A program made the position numbers and the translations under genes. A stretch of 14,960 nucleotides of DNA from JBFEUI01 sp041547565 (lineage in GTDB: Bacteria; Pseudomonadota; Gammaproteobacteria; Thiohalomonadales; Thiohalomonadaceae). Each line of letters opens with the position of its first letter. Positions within the stretch are counted from its first letter, which is position 1. Of the stretch, positions 5,747 to 11,705 are shown piece by piece. The stretch lies in NCBI GenBank assembly GCA_041547565.1, contig JBFEUI010000066.1, forward strand, positions 1 through 14,960. Direction: 5' to 3'. The notes below the pieces were generated by a model. The model was not told the origin of the DNA and did no database searches. It saw only the letters and a program-made list of their open reading frames with translations.

Positions 5747-6469
5747 TTACAGGTCAAGCAGGATTTCCGCCTCTTCGGCAGAGGGTTCAAAGCCGCGCTG
5801 TTCATAATGGTTAAAGATAGCATCGACCACATCGCTGGGCTGATCCAGCAGCTGTATCAGATCGAGATCGTCGGCGTCGATGGTGCCCTCGTTGACCAGG
5901 GTCTCGCTGAACCAGTTGATCAACGGCTCCCAGAACGGGCGGTGGACCAGGATAATGGGGATGCGCCGGGTCTTGCCGGTCTGCACCAGGGTGAGGATCT
6001 CGGCCAGTTCGTCCAGGGTGCCAAAGCCGCCGGGCATCACCACGTAGGCCGCGGCGTACTTGACGAACATCACCTTGCGCGAGAAGAAATGGCGGAAGTT
6101 CAGTGCGATATCCTGGTAGGGGTTGCCCACCTGCTCGTGGGGGAGCTGGATGTTCAGACCCACCGATGGTGATTTGCCGTGGTAGGCGCCCTTGTTGGCC
6201 GCCTCCATGATGCCGGGGCCGCCGCCGCTGACCACCGAGAAGCCGGCCTCGGAGAGGGCATGGGCGATCTCCTCGGTCAGCTTGTAGTAGGGATGGTCCT
6301 CAGGGGTGCGGGCCGAGCCGAAGATGCTTACCGACGGATGGATGCGCGCCAGCCGTTCAAAGCCCTCGACGAATTCGGCCATGATCTGGAAGATCTTCCA
6401 CGACTCGCGGGTGAGCATGGTGTCGTCGATGGGTGTCAGGCCGGGGTGTGATTTCTCTTTGTCGTCCAT
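5747..6469 (-). CDS. LOG-family (TIGR00730) nucleotide 5'-monophosphate phosphoribohydrolase
   Basis: This 240-residue cytosolic Rossmann-like protein shows both LOG signatures: SGGGPGIMEAANKGA (81-95) and PGGFGTLDE (146-154), with R131-K132 before the second motif. Characterised family members cleave nucleoside 5'-monophosphates to a free base and ribose 5-phosphate. In plants the substrate is a cytokinin nucleotide, while in bacteria the role is nucleotide salvage or homeostasis. The exact substrate here is not readable. Length agrees with the 200-250 residue single-domain group and not with the larger PpnN type. The gene is divergent from polA (92 bases) and leads a two-gene unit with DUF2782. 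The ATG lacks a clear ribosome site. A minus-strand TATACT at 6512-6507 is a plausible -10. Confidence 0.88.
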   Translation of the reverse strand: MDDKEKSHPGLTPIDDTMLTRESWKIFQIMAEFVEGFERLARIHPSVSIFGSARTPEDHPYYKLTEEIAHALSEAGFSVVSGGGPGIMEAANKGAYHGKSPSVGLNIQLPHEQVGNPYQDIALNFRHFFSRKVMFVKYAAAYVVMPGGFGTLDELAEILTLVQTGKTRRIPIILVHRPFWEPLINWFSETLVNEGTIDADDLDLIQLLDQPSDVVDAIFNHYEQRGFEPSAEEAEILLDL

Positions 6470-6561
6470 TGTTGTGTAGTAGTTTATAAATTTCGAGACA
6501 GGCTCTAGTATACGGTGGCTTTGAGCAAAATACCCGAACCCGGGAGTGACAGGTTAGCGCC

Positions 6562-9264
6562 ATGACAGAAAAAGAGAACAAACCATTGGTCCTTGTGGAC
6601 GGCTCTTCCTACCTCTATCGGGCCTTTCACGCCATGCCGTCGCTGACCAATTCACGGGGCGAGCCGACCGGGGCGGTCTATGGCGTCACCAACATGTTGC
6701 GGCGCCTGCTTGCCGACTACGACCCGGAATATGTGGCGGTGGTGTTCGACGCCAAGGGCAAGACCTTTCGCGATGAGATGTATGACCAGTACAAGGCGCA
6801 CCGCCCCCCCATGCCCGATGAGCTGCGCCGGCAGATCGAGCCGATTCACGCCATTGTCGAGGCGATGGGCCTGCCGATGCTGGTGGTCGAGGGGGTGGAG
6901 GCGGACGATGTCATCGGCACCCTGGCCCGCCAGGCCGAGGCACAGGGCATGTCGGTGCTGGTCTCCACCGGCGACAAGGACATGGCGCAGCTGGTCGACG
7001 AGCGGGTCACCCTGGTCAACACCATGAACGATACCGTGATGGATCCGGCGGGGGTGGAGGAGAAGTTCGGTATTCCCGCCGAACGTATCATCGACTACCT
7101 GGCGCTGGTGGGCGATACCTCGGACAACGTGCCGGGCGTTCCCAAGGTGGGGCCGAAGACGGCGGTGAAGTGGTTGAAGCAGTACGGTTCGCTGGATGAG
7201 ATCGTCAAGCAGGCCGACAGCATCAAGGGCAAGGTGGGCGAACACCTGCGCGCCAGCCTTGAGCAGCTGGCGCTGTCCCGCGAGCTGGTGACCATCAAGT
7301 GCGACGTGACGCTGGAGCAGGGACCGCAGGCGCTGAAGCGTGCTGCCCCGGACAGCGAAAAACTGATTGCGCTCTACCGTGAGCAGGAGTTCAGGACCTG
7401 GCTGGCGGATTTGCTCGGCGGCGACTCGGGTGAGCCGCAGGCAACCTCGCAGCAGGACGCCGAGTATGAAACCCTCCTCGATGAGGCATCGCTGGAGCAC
7501 TGGCTCAAGCGGCTGGAGCAGGCGGAGCTGTTTGCCTTCGATACCGAGACCACCAGCCTCGATTACATGAACGCCGAGATTGTGGGGCTCTCCTTTGCCG
7601 TGGAGGCGGGCAAGGCCGCCTACCTGCCGCTGGCCCACGACTACCCGGGCGCCCCCGAGCAGCTGCCGCGCGATGTGGTGCTGGCACGGTTCAAGCCGCT
7701 GCTGGAGGATGCGAACCGGGCCAAGCTGGGGCAGAACCTCAAGTACGACAAGAGCGTGCTGGCCAACCACGGCATCGAACTTAAGGGCATCGCCCACGAT
7801 ACCATGCTCGAGTCCTATGTGCTGGACAGCACCGCCACCCGCCACGACATGGACTCGCTGTCGCTGAAATACCTCGGCCACAAGACCATCAAGTATGAGG
7901 AGGTCGCCGGCAAGGGGGCCAAGCAGCTGAGCTTCAACCAGGTCGCCCTCGAGCAGGCGGCCCCCTATGCCGCCGAGGATGCCGACATCACCCTGCGCCT
8001 GCACCAGACGCTGTGGCCCAAACTCGAGGCCATCGGACCGTTGGCAAGACTCTACCGCGAGCTGGAGCTGCCGCTGCTGTCGGTGCTCTCGCGCATCGAG
8101 CGCAACGGCGTGCTGGTGGATGTTGATCAGCTCAGGCGCCAGAGCCAGCAGCTGGCCGAGCGCATGGTGGAGATCGAGAAAGAGGCCTACGATGAGGCCG
8201 GCGAGCCGTTCAACCTCGGCTCGCCCAAGCAGATCCAGGCGATTCTGTTCGACAAGCTGGGACTGCCGGTGTTCAAGAAGACCCCGAAGGGGCAGCCCTC
8301 CACCGCCGAGGAGGTGCTGCAGGAGCTGGCGCTGGACTACCCCCTGCCAAGGCTTATCCTGGAGCACCGCAGCCTCTCCAAGCTGCGTTCCACCTACACC
8401 GAAAAGCTGCCGGAGATGGTCAACCGGCGCAGCGGAAGGGTGCATACCTCCTACCACCAGGCGGTGGCGGCCACCGGTCGTCTCTCCTCCTCCGATCCCA
8501 ACCTGCAGAATATCCCGGTGCGCTCCGGCGAGGGGCGGCGCATCCGCCAGGCCTTCGTGGCGCCCGAGGGCTGCAAGTTGCTGGCAGCCGACTACTCGCA
8601 GATCGAGCTGCGCATCATGGCCCACCTCTCTGCCGATGAGGGCCTGTTGTCGGCCTTTGCCGCCGGCGAGGACATCCACCGGGCCACCGCCGCCGAGGTG
8701 TTCGGCGTGGAGCGCGAGGCGGTGACCACAGACCAGCGGCGCAGCGCCAAGGCGATCAACTTCGGCCTGATCTACGGCATGTCCGCCTTCGGCCTGGCCA
8801 AACAGCTGGGCATCGACCGGGCCGCGGCGCAGAACTATGTCGATCTCTACTTCGAGCGCTATCCGGGGGTGAAGGCCTACATGGAGCAGACCCGGGAGCA
8901 GGCGCGCGAGCAGGGCTATGTCGAGACCGTGTTCGGACGCCGTCTCTACATCCCCGACATCAAGGCCAGCAATGCGCAGCGGCGCCAGTACGCCGAACGC
9001 ACCGCCATCAATGCCCCGATGCAGGGCACCGCGGCCGATATCATCAAGCGCGCCATGCTCGCCGTGGATGACTGGATAGAGGGTGAAAGCCCCGGGCTGC
9101 GCATGATCATGCAGGTGCACGATGAACTGGTGTTCGAGGTGGCCGAGGGCAGTATCGATACGGCTTCAGAGACGATCCGCCGCCTGATGGAAGGGGCCGC
9201 CGAACTGAGCGTCCCGCTCGTCGTCGATGTCGGGATCGGCAACAACTGGGATGAGGCGCATTAA
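6562..9264 (+). CDS. polA: DNA polymerase I
   Basis: This 900-residue protein is full length with all three domains intact. The 5' nuclease (1-290) has D13, D63, the GVEADD cluster (111-116), the STGDKD acids D138/D140 and GDTSDN (184-189). The 3'-5' proofreading domain (about 300-500) has the DTE acids D327/E329, D396 in NLKYDK, and the YAAED motif Y469/D473, so proofreading should be active. The polymerase domain has motif A DYSQIELR (677-684), motif B RRSAKAINFGLIYG (726-739) and motif C QVHDE (851-855). It fills gaps and removes RNA primers in replication and repair. The ATG is preceded by AGGTT and GGGAG at suboptimal spacing. It is monocistronic: divergent from the LOG gene and convergent with engB, with a candidate small RNA gene downstream. 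Confidence 0.98.
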   Translation: MTEKENKPLVLVDGSSYLYRAFHAMPSLTNSRGEPTGAVYGVTNMLRRLLADYDPEYVAVVFDAKGKTFRDEMYDQYKAHRPPMPDELRRQIEPIHAIVEAMGLPMLVVEGVEADDVIGTLARQAEAQGMSVLVSTGDKDMAQLVDERVTLVNTMNDTVMDPAGVEEKFGIPAERIIDYLALVGDTSDNVPGVPKVGPKTAVKWLKQYGSLDEIVKQADSIKGKVGEHLRASLEQLALSRELVTIKCDVTLEQGPQALKRAAPDSEKLIALYREQEFRTWLADLLGGDSGEPQATSQQDAEYETLLDEASLEHWLKRLEQAELFAFDTETTSLDYMNAEIVGLSFAVEAGKAAYLPLAHDYPGAPEQLPRDVVLARFKPLLEDANRAKLGQNLKYDKSVLANHGIELKGIAHDTMLESYVLDSTATRHDMDSLSLKYLGHKTIKYEEVAGKGAKQLSFNQVALEQAAPYAAEDADITLRLHQTLWPKLEAIGPLARLYRELELPLLSVLSRIERNGVLVDVDQLRRQSQQLAERMVEIEKEAYDEAGEPFNLGSPKQIQAILFDKLGLPVFKKTPKGQPSTAEEVLQELALDYPLPRLILEHRSLSKLRSTYTEKLPEMVNRRSGRVHTSYHQAVAATGRLSSSDPNLQNIPVRSGEGRRIRQAFVAPEGCKLLAADYSQIELRIMAHLSADEGLLSAFAAGEDIHRATAAEVFGVEREAVTTDQRRSAKAINFGLIYGMSAFGLAKQLGIDRAAAQNYVDLYFERYPGVKAYMEQTREQAREQGYVETVFGRRLYIPDIKASNAQRRQYAERTAINAPMQGTAADIIKRAMLAVDDWIEGESPGLRMIMQVHDELVFEVAEGSIDTASETIRRLMEGAAELSVPLVVDVGIGNNWDEAH

Positions 9265-9372
9265 AAAGTAGGTGAATGGGTGAGTGGGTGAGTGAACAGA
9301 ATGCCAAGCAAGTTAAATTCACATAAAATTCATCGGTTTATAAATAATTAGTGAAATAATCAGGTTTCCAGC
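9265..9372. other. polA 3' gap: repeat and AT-rich spacer
   Basis: No gene or intrinsic terminator follows polA directly. The stretch holds an 8-mer repeat (9272-9295) and then an AT-rich segment, about 9308-9361, just upstream of the sigma-E-like promoter. polA transcripts probably end at the shared terminator at 9495-9544. Confidence 0.6.
9272..9295 (+). repeat. Three tandem 8-mers of the GTGAGTGG family
   Basis: GTGAATGG, GTGAGTGG and GTGAGTGA lie end to end, eight bases after the polA stop. This is the same unit family found at 1947-2007, about 7.3 kb away, which shows a dispersed simple repeat confined here to gene 3' ends. Confidence 0.7.
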
Positions 9373-9398
9373 GAACTTTTTCCACCCACCCCGGTCTA
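9373..9398 (+). promoter_or_regulatory. Sigma-E/AlgU-type promoter
   Basis: GAACTT (9373-9378), a 16-base spacer beginning TTT, and GGTCTA (9393-9398) match the RpoE/AlgU consensus GAACTT-N16-TCTGA except for the last bases of the -10. The T-run after the -35 is also typical. No sigma-70 hexamers fit as well. The predicted start is about 9405-9408, immediately before a series of hairpins. Confidence 0.65.
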
Positions 9399-9405
9399 CT
9401 TAATT

Positions 9406-9544
9406 ACCACACGACATGTGTGCACCCTGATTCCCGTCTTCTCCCTGGCGGGAATTAAAATATCCCGGCGTCAAACCCCCAGCCGGGTACACTAGGTTCC
9501 GGGTGTTCTCTCCTCCCCTAACAGGCACCCGGAACCCTTTTTTT
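9406..9544 (+). ncRNA. Candidate sRNA in the polA-engB gap (Spot 42/ErsA position)
   Basis: Four hairpins follow the sigma-E-like promoter: CACAC/GTGTG (9408-9422); ATTCCCG/CGGGAAT (9430-9436 with 9449-9455, extendable to 9428-9457); CCCGGC/GCCGGG (9464-9469 with 9482-9487); and the 11-bp terminator stem (9495-9536) with seven Ts. The loops of hairpins 2 and 4 are pyrimidine-rich (TCTTCTCCCTGG; CTCTCCTCCCCT), suited to pairing with ribosome binding sites. An AATTAAAATAT stretch (9453-9463) could bind Hfq. E. coli Spot 42 and P. aeruginosa ErsA are encoded in this same gap, and ErsA is transcribed by AlgU (sigma-22). No open reading frame explains the structure. The 5' end is estimated, and sequence homology to ErsA has not been tested. 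Confidence 0.7.
9495..9544 (+). terminator. Strong intrinsic terminator
   Basis: GGTTCCGGGTG (9495-9505) pairs perfectly with CACCCGGAACC (9526-9536) across a 20-base pyrimidine-rich loop and is followed by C and seven Ts (9538-9544). It works for rightward transcription only, serving the candidate sRNA and polA read-through and protecting the convergent engB. Confidence 0.88.
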
Positions 9545-9681
9545 ATGTACTTCTACCGGCTGCTCTTGCGCATCCTGCGCCCGCAGCATTAATACTTCCC
9601 TGTCTGTCATCCATGGCGGTCGTATGTCACGGGCGCATGGATCCCGATACACCCTTGAGGGGTGCGTACAGGGGCGGCATG
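9545..9681. other. engB 3' flank, no gene seen
   Basis: The stretch contains small hairpins, GCGCA-TCC-TGCGC (9568-9580) and a CACCC/GGGTG pair near 9651-9665, but no T-run in the leftward sense. An engB terminator is therefore not evident. Confidence 0.5.
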
Positions 9682-10293
9682 TCAATCTTCCTCCCCATAT
9701 CCAAACCATTTATCCAGCTGTGCCTGTGCCTCCTCCACGCCCTGGCGCTTGAGCGCCGAGAACAGCTGTACCGTGGCCCCGGGGTGATACTCCGGCAACG
9801 ATTTTCGTACCTGCTGCAGGGCGCTGGCCGCCGCGCCGCGCTTGAGTTTGTCGGCCTTGGTCAACAGCACATGCACCGCCATGCCGCTATGCCGGCACCA
9901 TTCGAGCATCTGGCGGTCATAATCCTTGAACGGGTGGCGGATATCCATCACCAGGACCAGGCCCTGCAGGCACTGGCGCTGCTCCAGGTAGCGGCCTAGG
10001 GTCTGCTGCCAGTGGCGCTTGACCTTCTCCGGCACCTTGGCGTAGCCGTAGCCGGGCAGGTCGGTCAGGCGCCGCTCCTCATCCAGCGCAAACAGGTTGA
10101 TCAGTTGTGTGCGGCCGGGTGTCTTGCTGGTGCGGGCGAGGCTCTTGATGCCGGTAATGGCGTTGAGGGCGCTGGATTTGCCGGCATTGGAGCGGCCGGC
10201 AAAGGCCACCTCTATACCCGTGTCGGGCGGCAGCTGATCGAGCCGGCTGGCACTGATCAGAAAGCTGGCGTGGTGGTAGGGAATTTTATTCAT
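9682..10293 (-). CDS. engB: Ribosome biogenesis GTP-binding protein EngB (YihA/YsxC)
   Basis: Using the ATG at 10293 the protein is 203 residues, the usual family length, and begins MNKIPYHHASFLISA as other EngB proteins do (short polar start, then F-x-x-S-A). GTPase motifs are present in order: G1 GRSNAGKSS (33-41), switch region with SLARTSKTPGRTQLIN (51-66), G3 DLPGYG (78-83), G4 TKAD (145-148) and G5 SAL (179-181). EngB assists maturation of the large ribosomal subunit. The reading frame stays open upstream to 10506, and an ATG at 10371 would add 26 polar residues. That start overlaps the cytochrome promoter and lacks a ribosome site, so I prefer 10293. The gene is convergent with the polA-sRNA unit and divergent from the cytochrome operon. 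Confidence 0.92.
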   Translation of the reverse strand: MNKIPYHHASFLISASRLDQLPPDTGIEVAFAGRSNAGKSSALNAITGIKSLARTSKTPGRTQLINLFALDEERRLTDLPGYGYAKVPEKVKRHWQQTLGRYLEQRQCLQGLVLVMDIRHPFKDYDRQMLEWCRHSGMAVHVLLTKADKLKRGAAASALQQVRKSLPEYHPGATVQLFSALKRQGVEEAQAQLDKWFGYGEED

Positions 10294-10331
10294 TGATGCC
10301 GCGTCAGTAACTGCAGTATTTGTGGTGAAAT

Positions 10332-10361
10332 TTGACCTGGGTGGGGCCAAATTGGTATATA
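10332..10361 (+). promoter_or_regulatory. Sigma-70 promoter of the cytochrome operon
   Basis: TTGACC (10332-10337) is followed after 17 or 18 bases by GTATAT/TATATA (10355-10361). Transcription would start near 10368, giving an untranslated leader of about 125 bases before the c5-like gene. The leader contains the 12-base palindrome CCCCTCGAGGGG at 10451-10462. Confidence 0.5.
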
Positions 10362-10493
10362 GTTCGGCCATTTTGCTTTTGCCGAAACGCTGGGGATGGT
10401 AGCATGCGGCGTTTTTGGGCAAAACCTTAACCGGATTTTTTCGTCCCTTTCCCCTCGAGGGGCGTTTTGCAATCATTAAGGAGTATTGAGAAA

Positions 10494-10808
10494 ATGAAGA
10501 AAGCAATCGTTGCCGCTGCGGGTGCAGTGCTGCTGATGTCCGGCCAGGCCATGGCTGCTGACGGTAAGGCCGTATTCGACAAGGCCTGCCAGGCCTGCCA
10601 CCGCATGGGTATTGCAGGTGCCCCCAAAATGGGTGACAAGAAGGCCTGGGCCGACCGTGTCACCCAGGACATGGCTGTTCTGTACGAGCACTCGCTCAAG
10701 GGCTTCAAGGGCAAGACCGGTGTGATGCCGCCCAAGGGTGGTTTCATGGCCCTGTCCGATGAGGAAGTTACAGCCGCCGTTGATTACATGGTATCTCAAA
10801 GCAAGTAA
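10494..10808 (+). CDS. Cytochrome c5-like protein
   Basis: This 104-residue protein has a Sec signal peptide (MKKAIVAAAGAVLLMSGQAMA) and one heme-attachment site CQACH (32-36). The distal ligand is probably M78 in GVMPPKGG, followed by LSDEEVTAAVDYMV. This combination, including the GAPKMGDKKAW segment, is the cytochrome c5 pattern. It is a periplasmic single-heme electron carrier, typically feeding terminal oxidases. The ATG at 10494 is chosen for AAGGAG (10478-10483) ten bases upstream and for the signal peptide; an in-frame TTG at 10467 would spoil the leader. It is first in a two-gene operon, 29 bases before cytochrome c4. Confidence 0.92.
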   Translation: MKKAIVAAAGAVLLMSGQAMAADGKAVFDKACQACHRMGIAGAPKMGDKKAWADRVTQDMAVLYEHSLKGFKGKTGVMPPKGGFMALSDEEVTAAVDYMVSQSK

Positions 10809-10837
10809 ACCCGAATAACACGATTTCGAGGAAAACA

Positions 10838-11446
10838 ATGAAAAAGCTAGTTCTCGCTGCTCTGTTGGCACTTGGTGTTGCCGGTGTGGCCCAGGCCGCT
10901 GGCGATGCAGCCGCAGGCCAGGCCAAGGCCGCAGTATGTGCCGCCTGTCACGGCATGGACGGTAACAGTCCTGCCAACCCGGTTTGGCCCAAACTGGCCG
11001 GCCAGCATGTCGATTACATCACCAAGCAGATCGCCGATTTCAAGGCCGGTGCCCGTACCGATGCCACCATGACCGCTATGGCCATGCCGCTGAGCGATCA
11101 GGATGCCGCTGACCTGGCTGCCTACTTCTCCGGTCAGACCGTGAGCATCGGTTCCGCCGCCGACGCCGACAAGGCCGCTGCCGGCCAGAAGATCTACCAG
11201 GGTGGCATCGCCGGCAAGGGCGTCTCCGCCTGCATGGCCTGTCACGGCCCCAGCGGTGCCGGTAACCCGGGCGCCAAGTTCCCTTCACTGAAGGGGCAGC
11301 ACGGTGCCTATGTGGCCAAGGCGCTGAAAGACTTCCGTTCCGGTACGCGCACCAACGATGCCGCCAAGATGATGCAAAGCATCGCCGCGAAGATGTCCGA
11401 TGCGGAGATCGAGGCGGTGGCCACGTATATCAACGGCCTGCACTAG
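10838..11446 (+). CDS. Diheme cytochrome c4
   Basis: This 202-residue protein has a signal peptide (MKKLVLAALLALGVAGVAQA) and two homologous cytochrome domains. Domain 1 has CAACH (34-38) with a methionine ligand at M81 or M83. Domain 2 has CMACH (132-136) with M186 in AAKMSD. The repeated pattern PKLAGQH/PSLKGQH and the DFKAG/DFRSG stretches after each heme show the internal duplication typical of cytochrome c4. It is a periplasmic or membrane-associated two-heme electron donor, commonly to cbb3-type oxidases. GAGGA (10828-10832) precedes the ATG. It is the second gene of the cytochrome operon and is followed by a strong terminator. Cytochrome c4 beside engB and polA is the arrangement seen in Pseudomonas. 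Confidence 0.96.
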   Translation: MKKLVLAALLALGVAGVAQAAGDAAAGQAKAAVCAACHGMDGNSPANPVWPKLAGQHVDYITKQIADFKAGARTDATMTAMAMPLSDQDAADLAAYFSGQTVSIGSAADADKAAAGQKIYQGGIAGKGVSACMACHGPSGAGNPGAKFPSLKGQHGAYVAKALKDFRSGTRTNDAAKMMQSIAAKMSDAEIEAVATYINGLH

Positions 11447-11469
11447 TATCGCTCGGATTGACGATATGG

Positions 11470-11501
11470 AAAAAGGGGTGGTTTTTACCACCCTTTTTTT
11501 T
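11470..11501 (+). terminator. Intrinsic terminator of the cytochrome operon
   Basis: GGGTGGT (11476-11482) pairs with ACCACCC (11487-11493) over a TTTT loop, preceded by a run of A and followed by eight Ts (11494-11501). It begins 23 bases after the c4 stop and separates the cytochromes from resB. Confidence 0.93.
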
Positions 11502-11575
11502 GCCCGGGGAACGCCCGGTGTGACGGACACGGATGTGCCAATGCCGCGCAGCGCAGGGAGGGGCGAGAGCGGTCT

Positions 11576-11604
11576 GGTCAGGGTGTAATCAGGGAATACT
11601 GACC
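11576..11604. repeat. Inverted repeat upstream of resB
   Basis: GGTCAG (11576-11581) and CTGACC (11599-11604) are inverted copies 17 bases apart, in the 204-base gap before resB. This could be a regulatory dyad or a chance hairpin. No confident promoter hexamers are seen in the gap, although TAAAAT at 11640-11645 might be a -10. Confidence 0.25.
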
Positions 11605-11705
11605 GGCTTTTATCAACAGAACAAAAAATCTCTGATCGGTAAAATTGCGATCCTCGGTTACACTGTTTTGCCCGCACGTCGATTTAACCTGAAAGAGAGT
11701 TGATC

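Noticed and set aside
6652..9120. Long open frame (822 codons) on the minus strand opposite polA
   Set aside because: It is antisense to a complete polA with all catalytic motifs. Its product is a low-complexity His/Leu/Gly-rich string, typical of a GC-rich shadow frame, with no domain.
10294..10506. 71-residue N-terminal extension of EngB
   Set aside because: It is longer than the family, overlaps the cytochrome ribosome site and promoter, has a random-looking composition, and MNKIPYHHASF at 10293 matches the usual EngB N-terminus.
11502..11705. Small gene before resB
   Set aside because: Open frames here have no ribosome site or recognisable product. The stretch is better read as spacer and leader.
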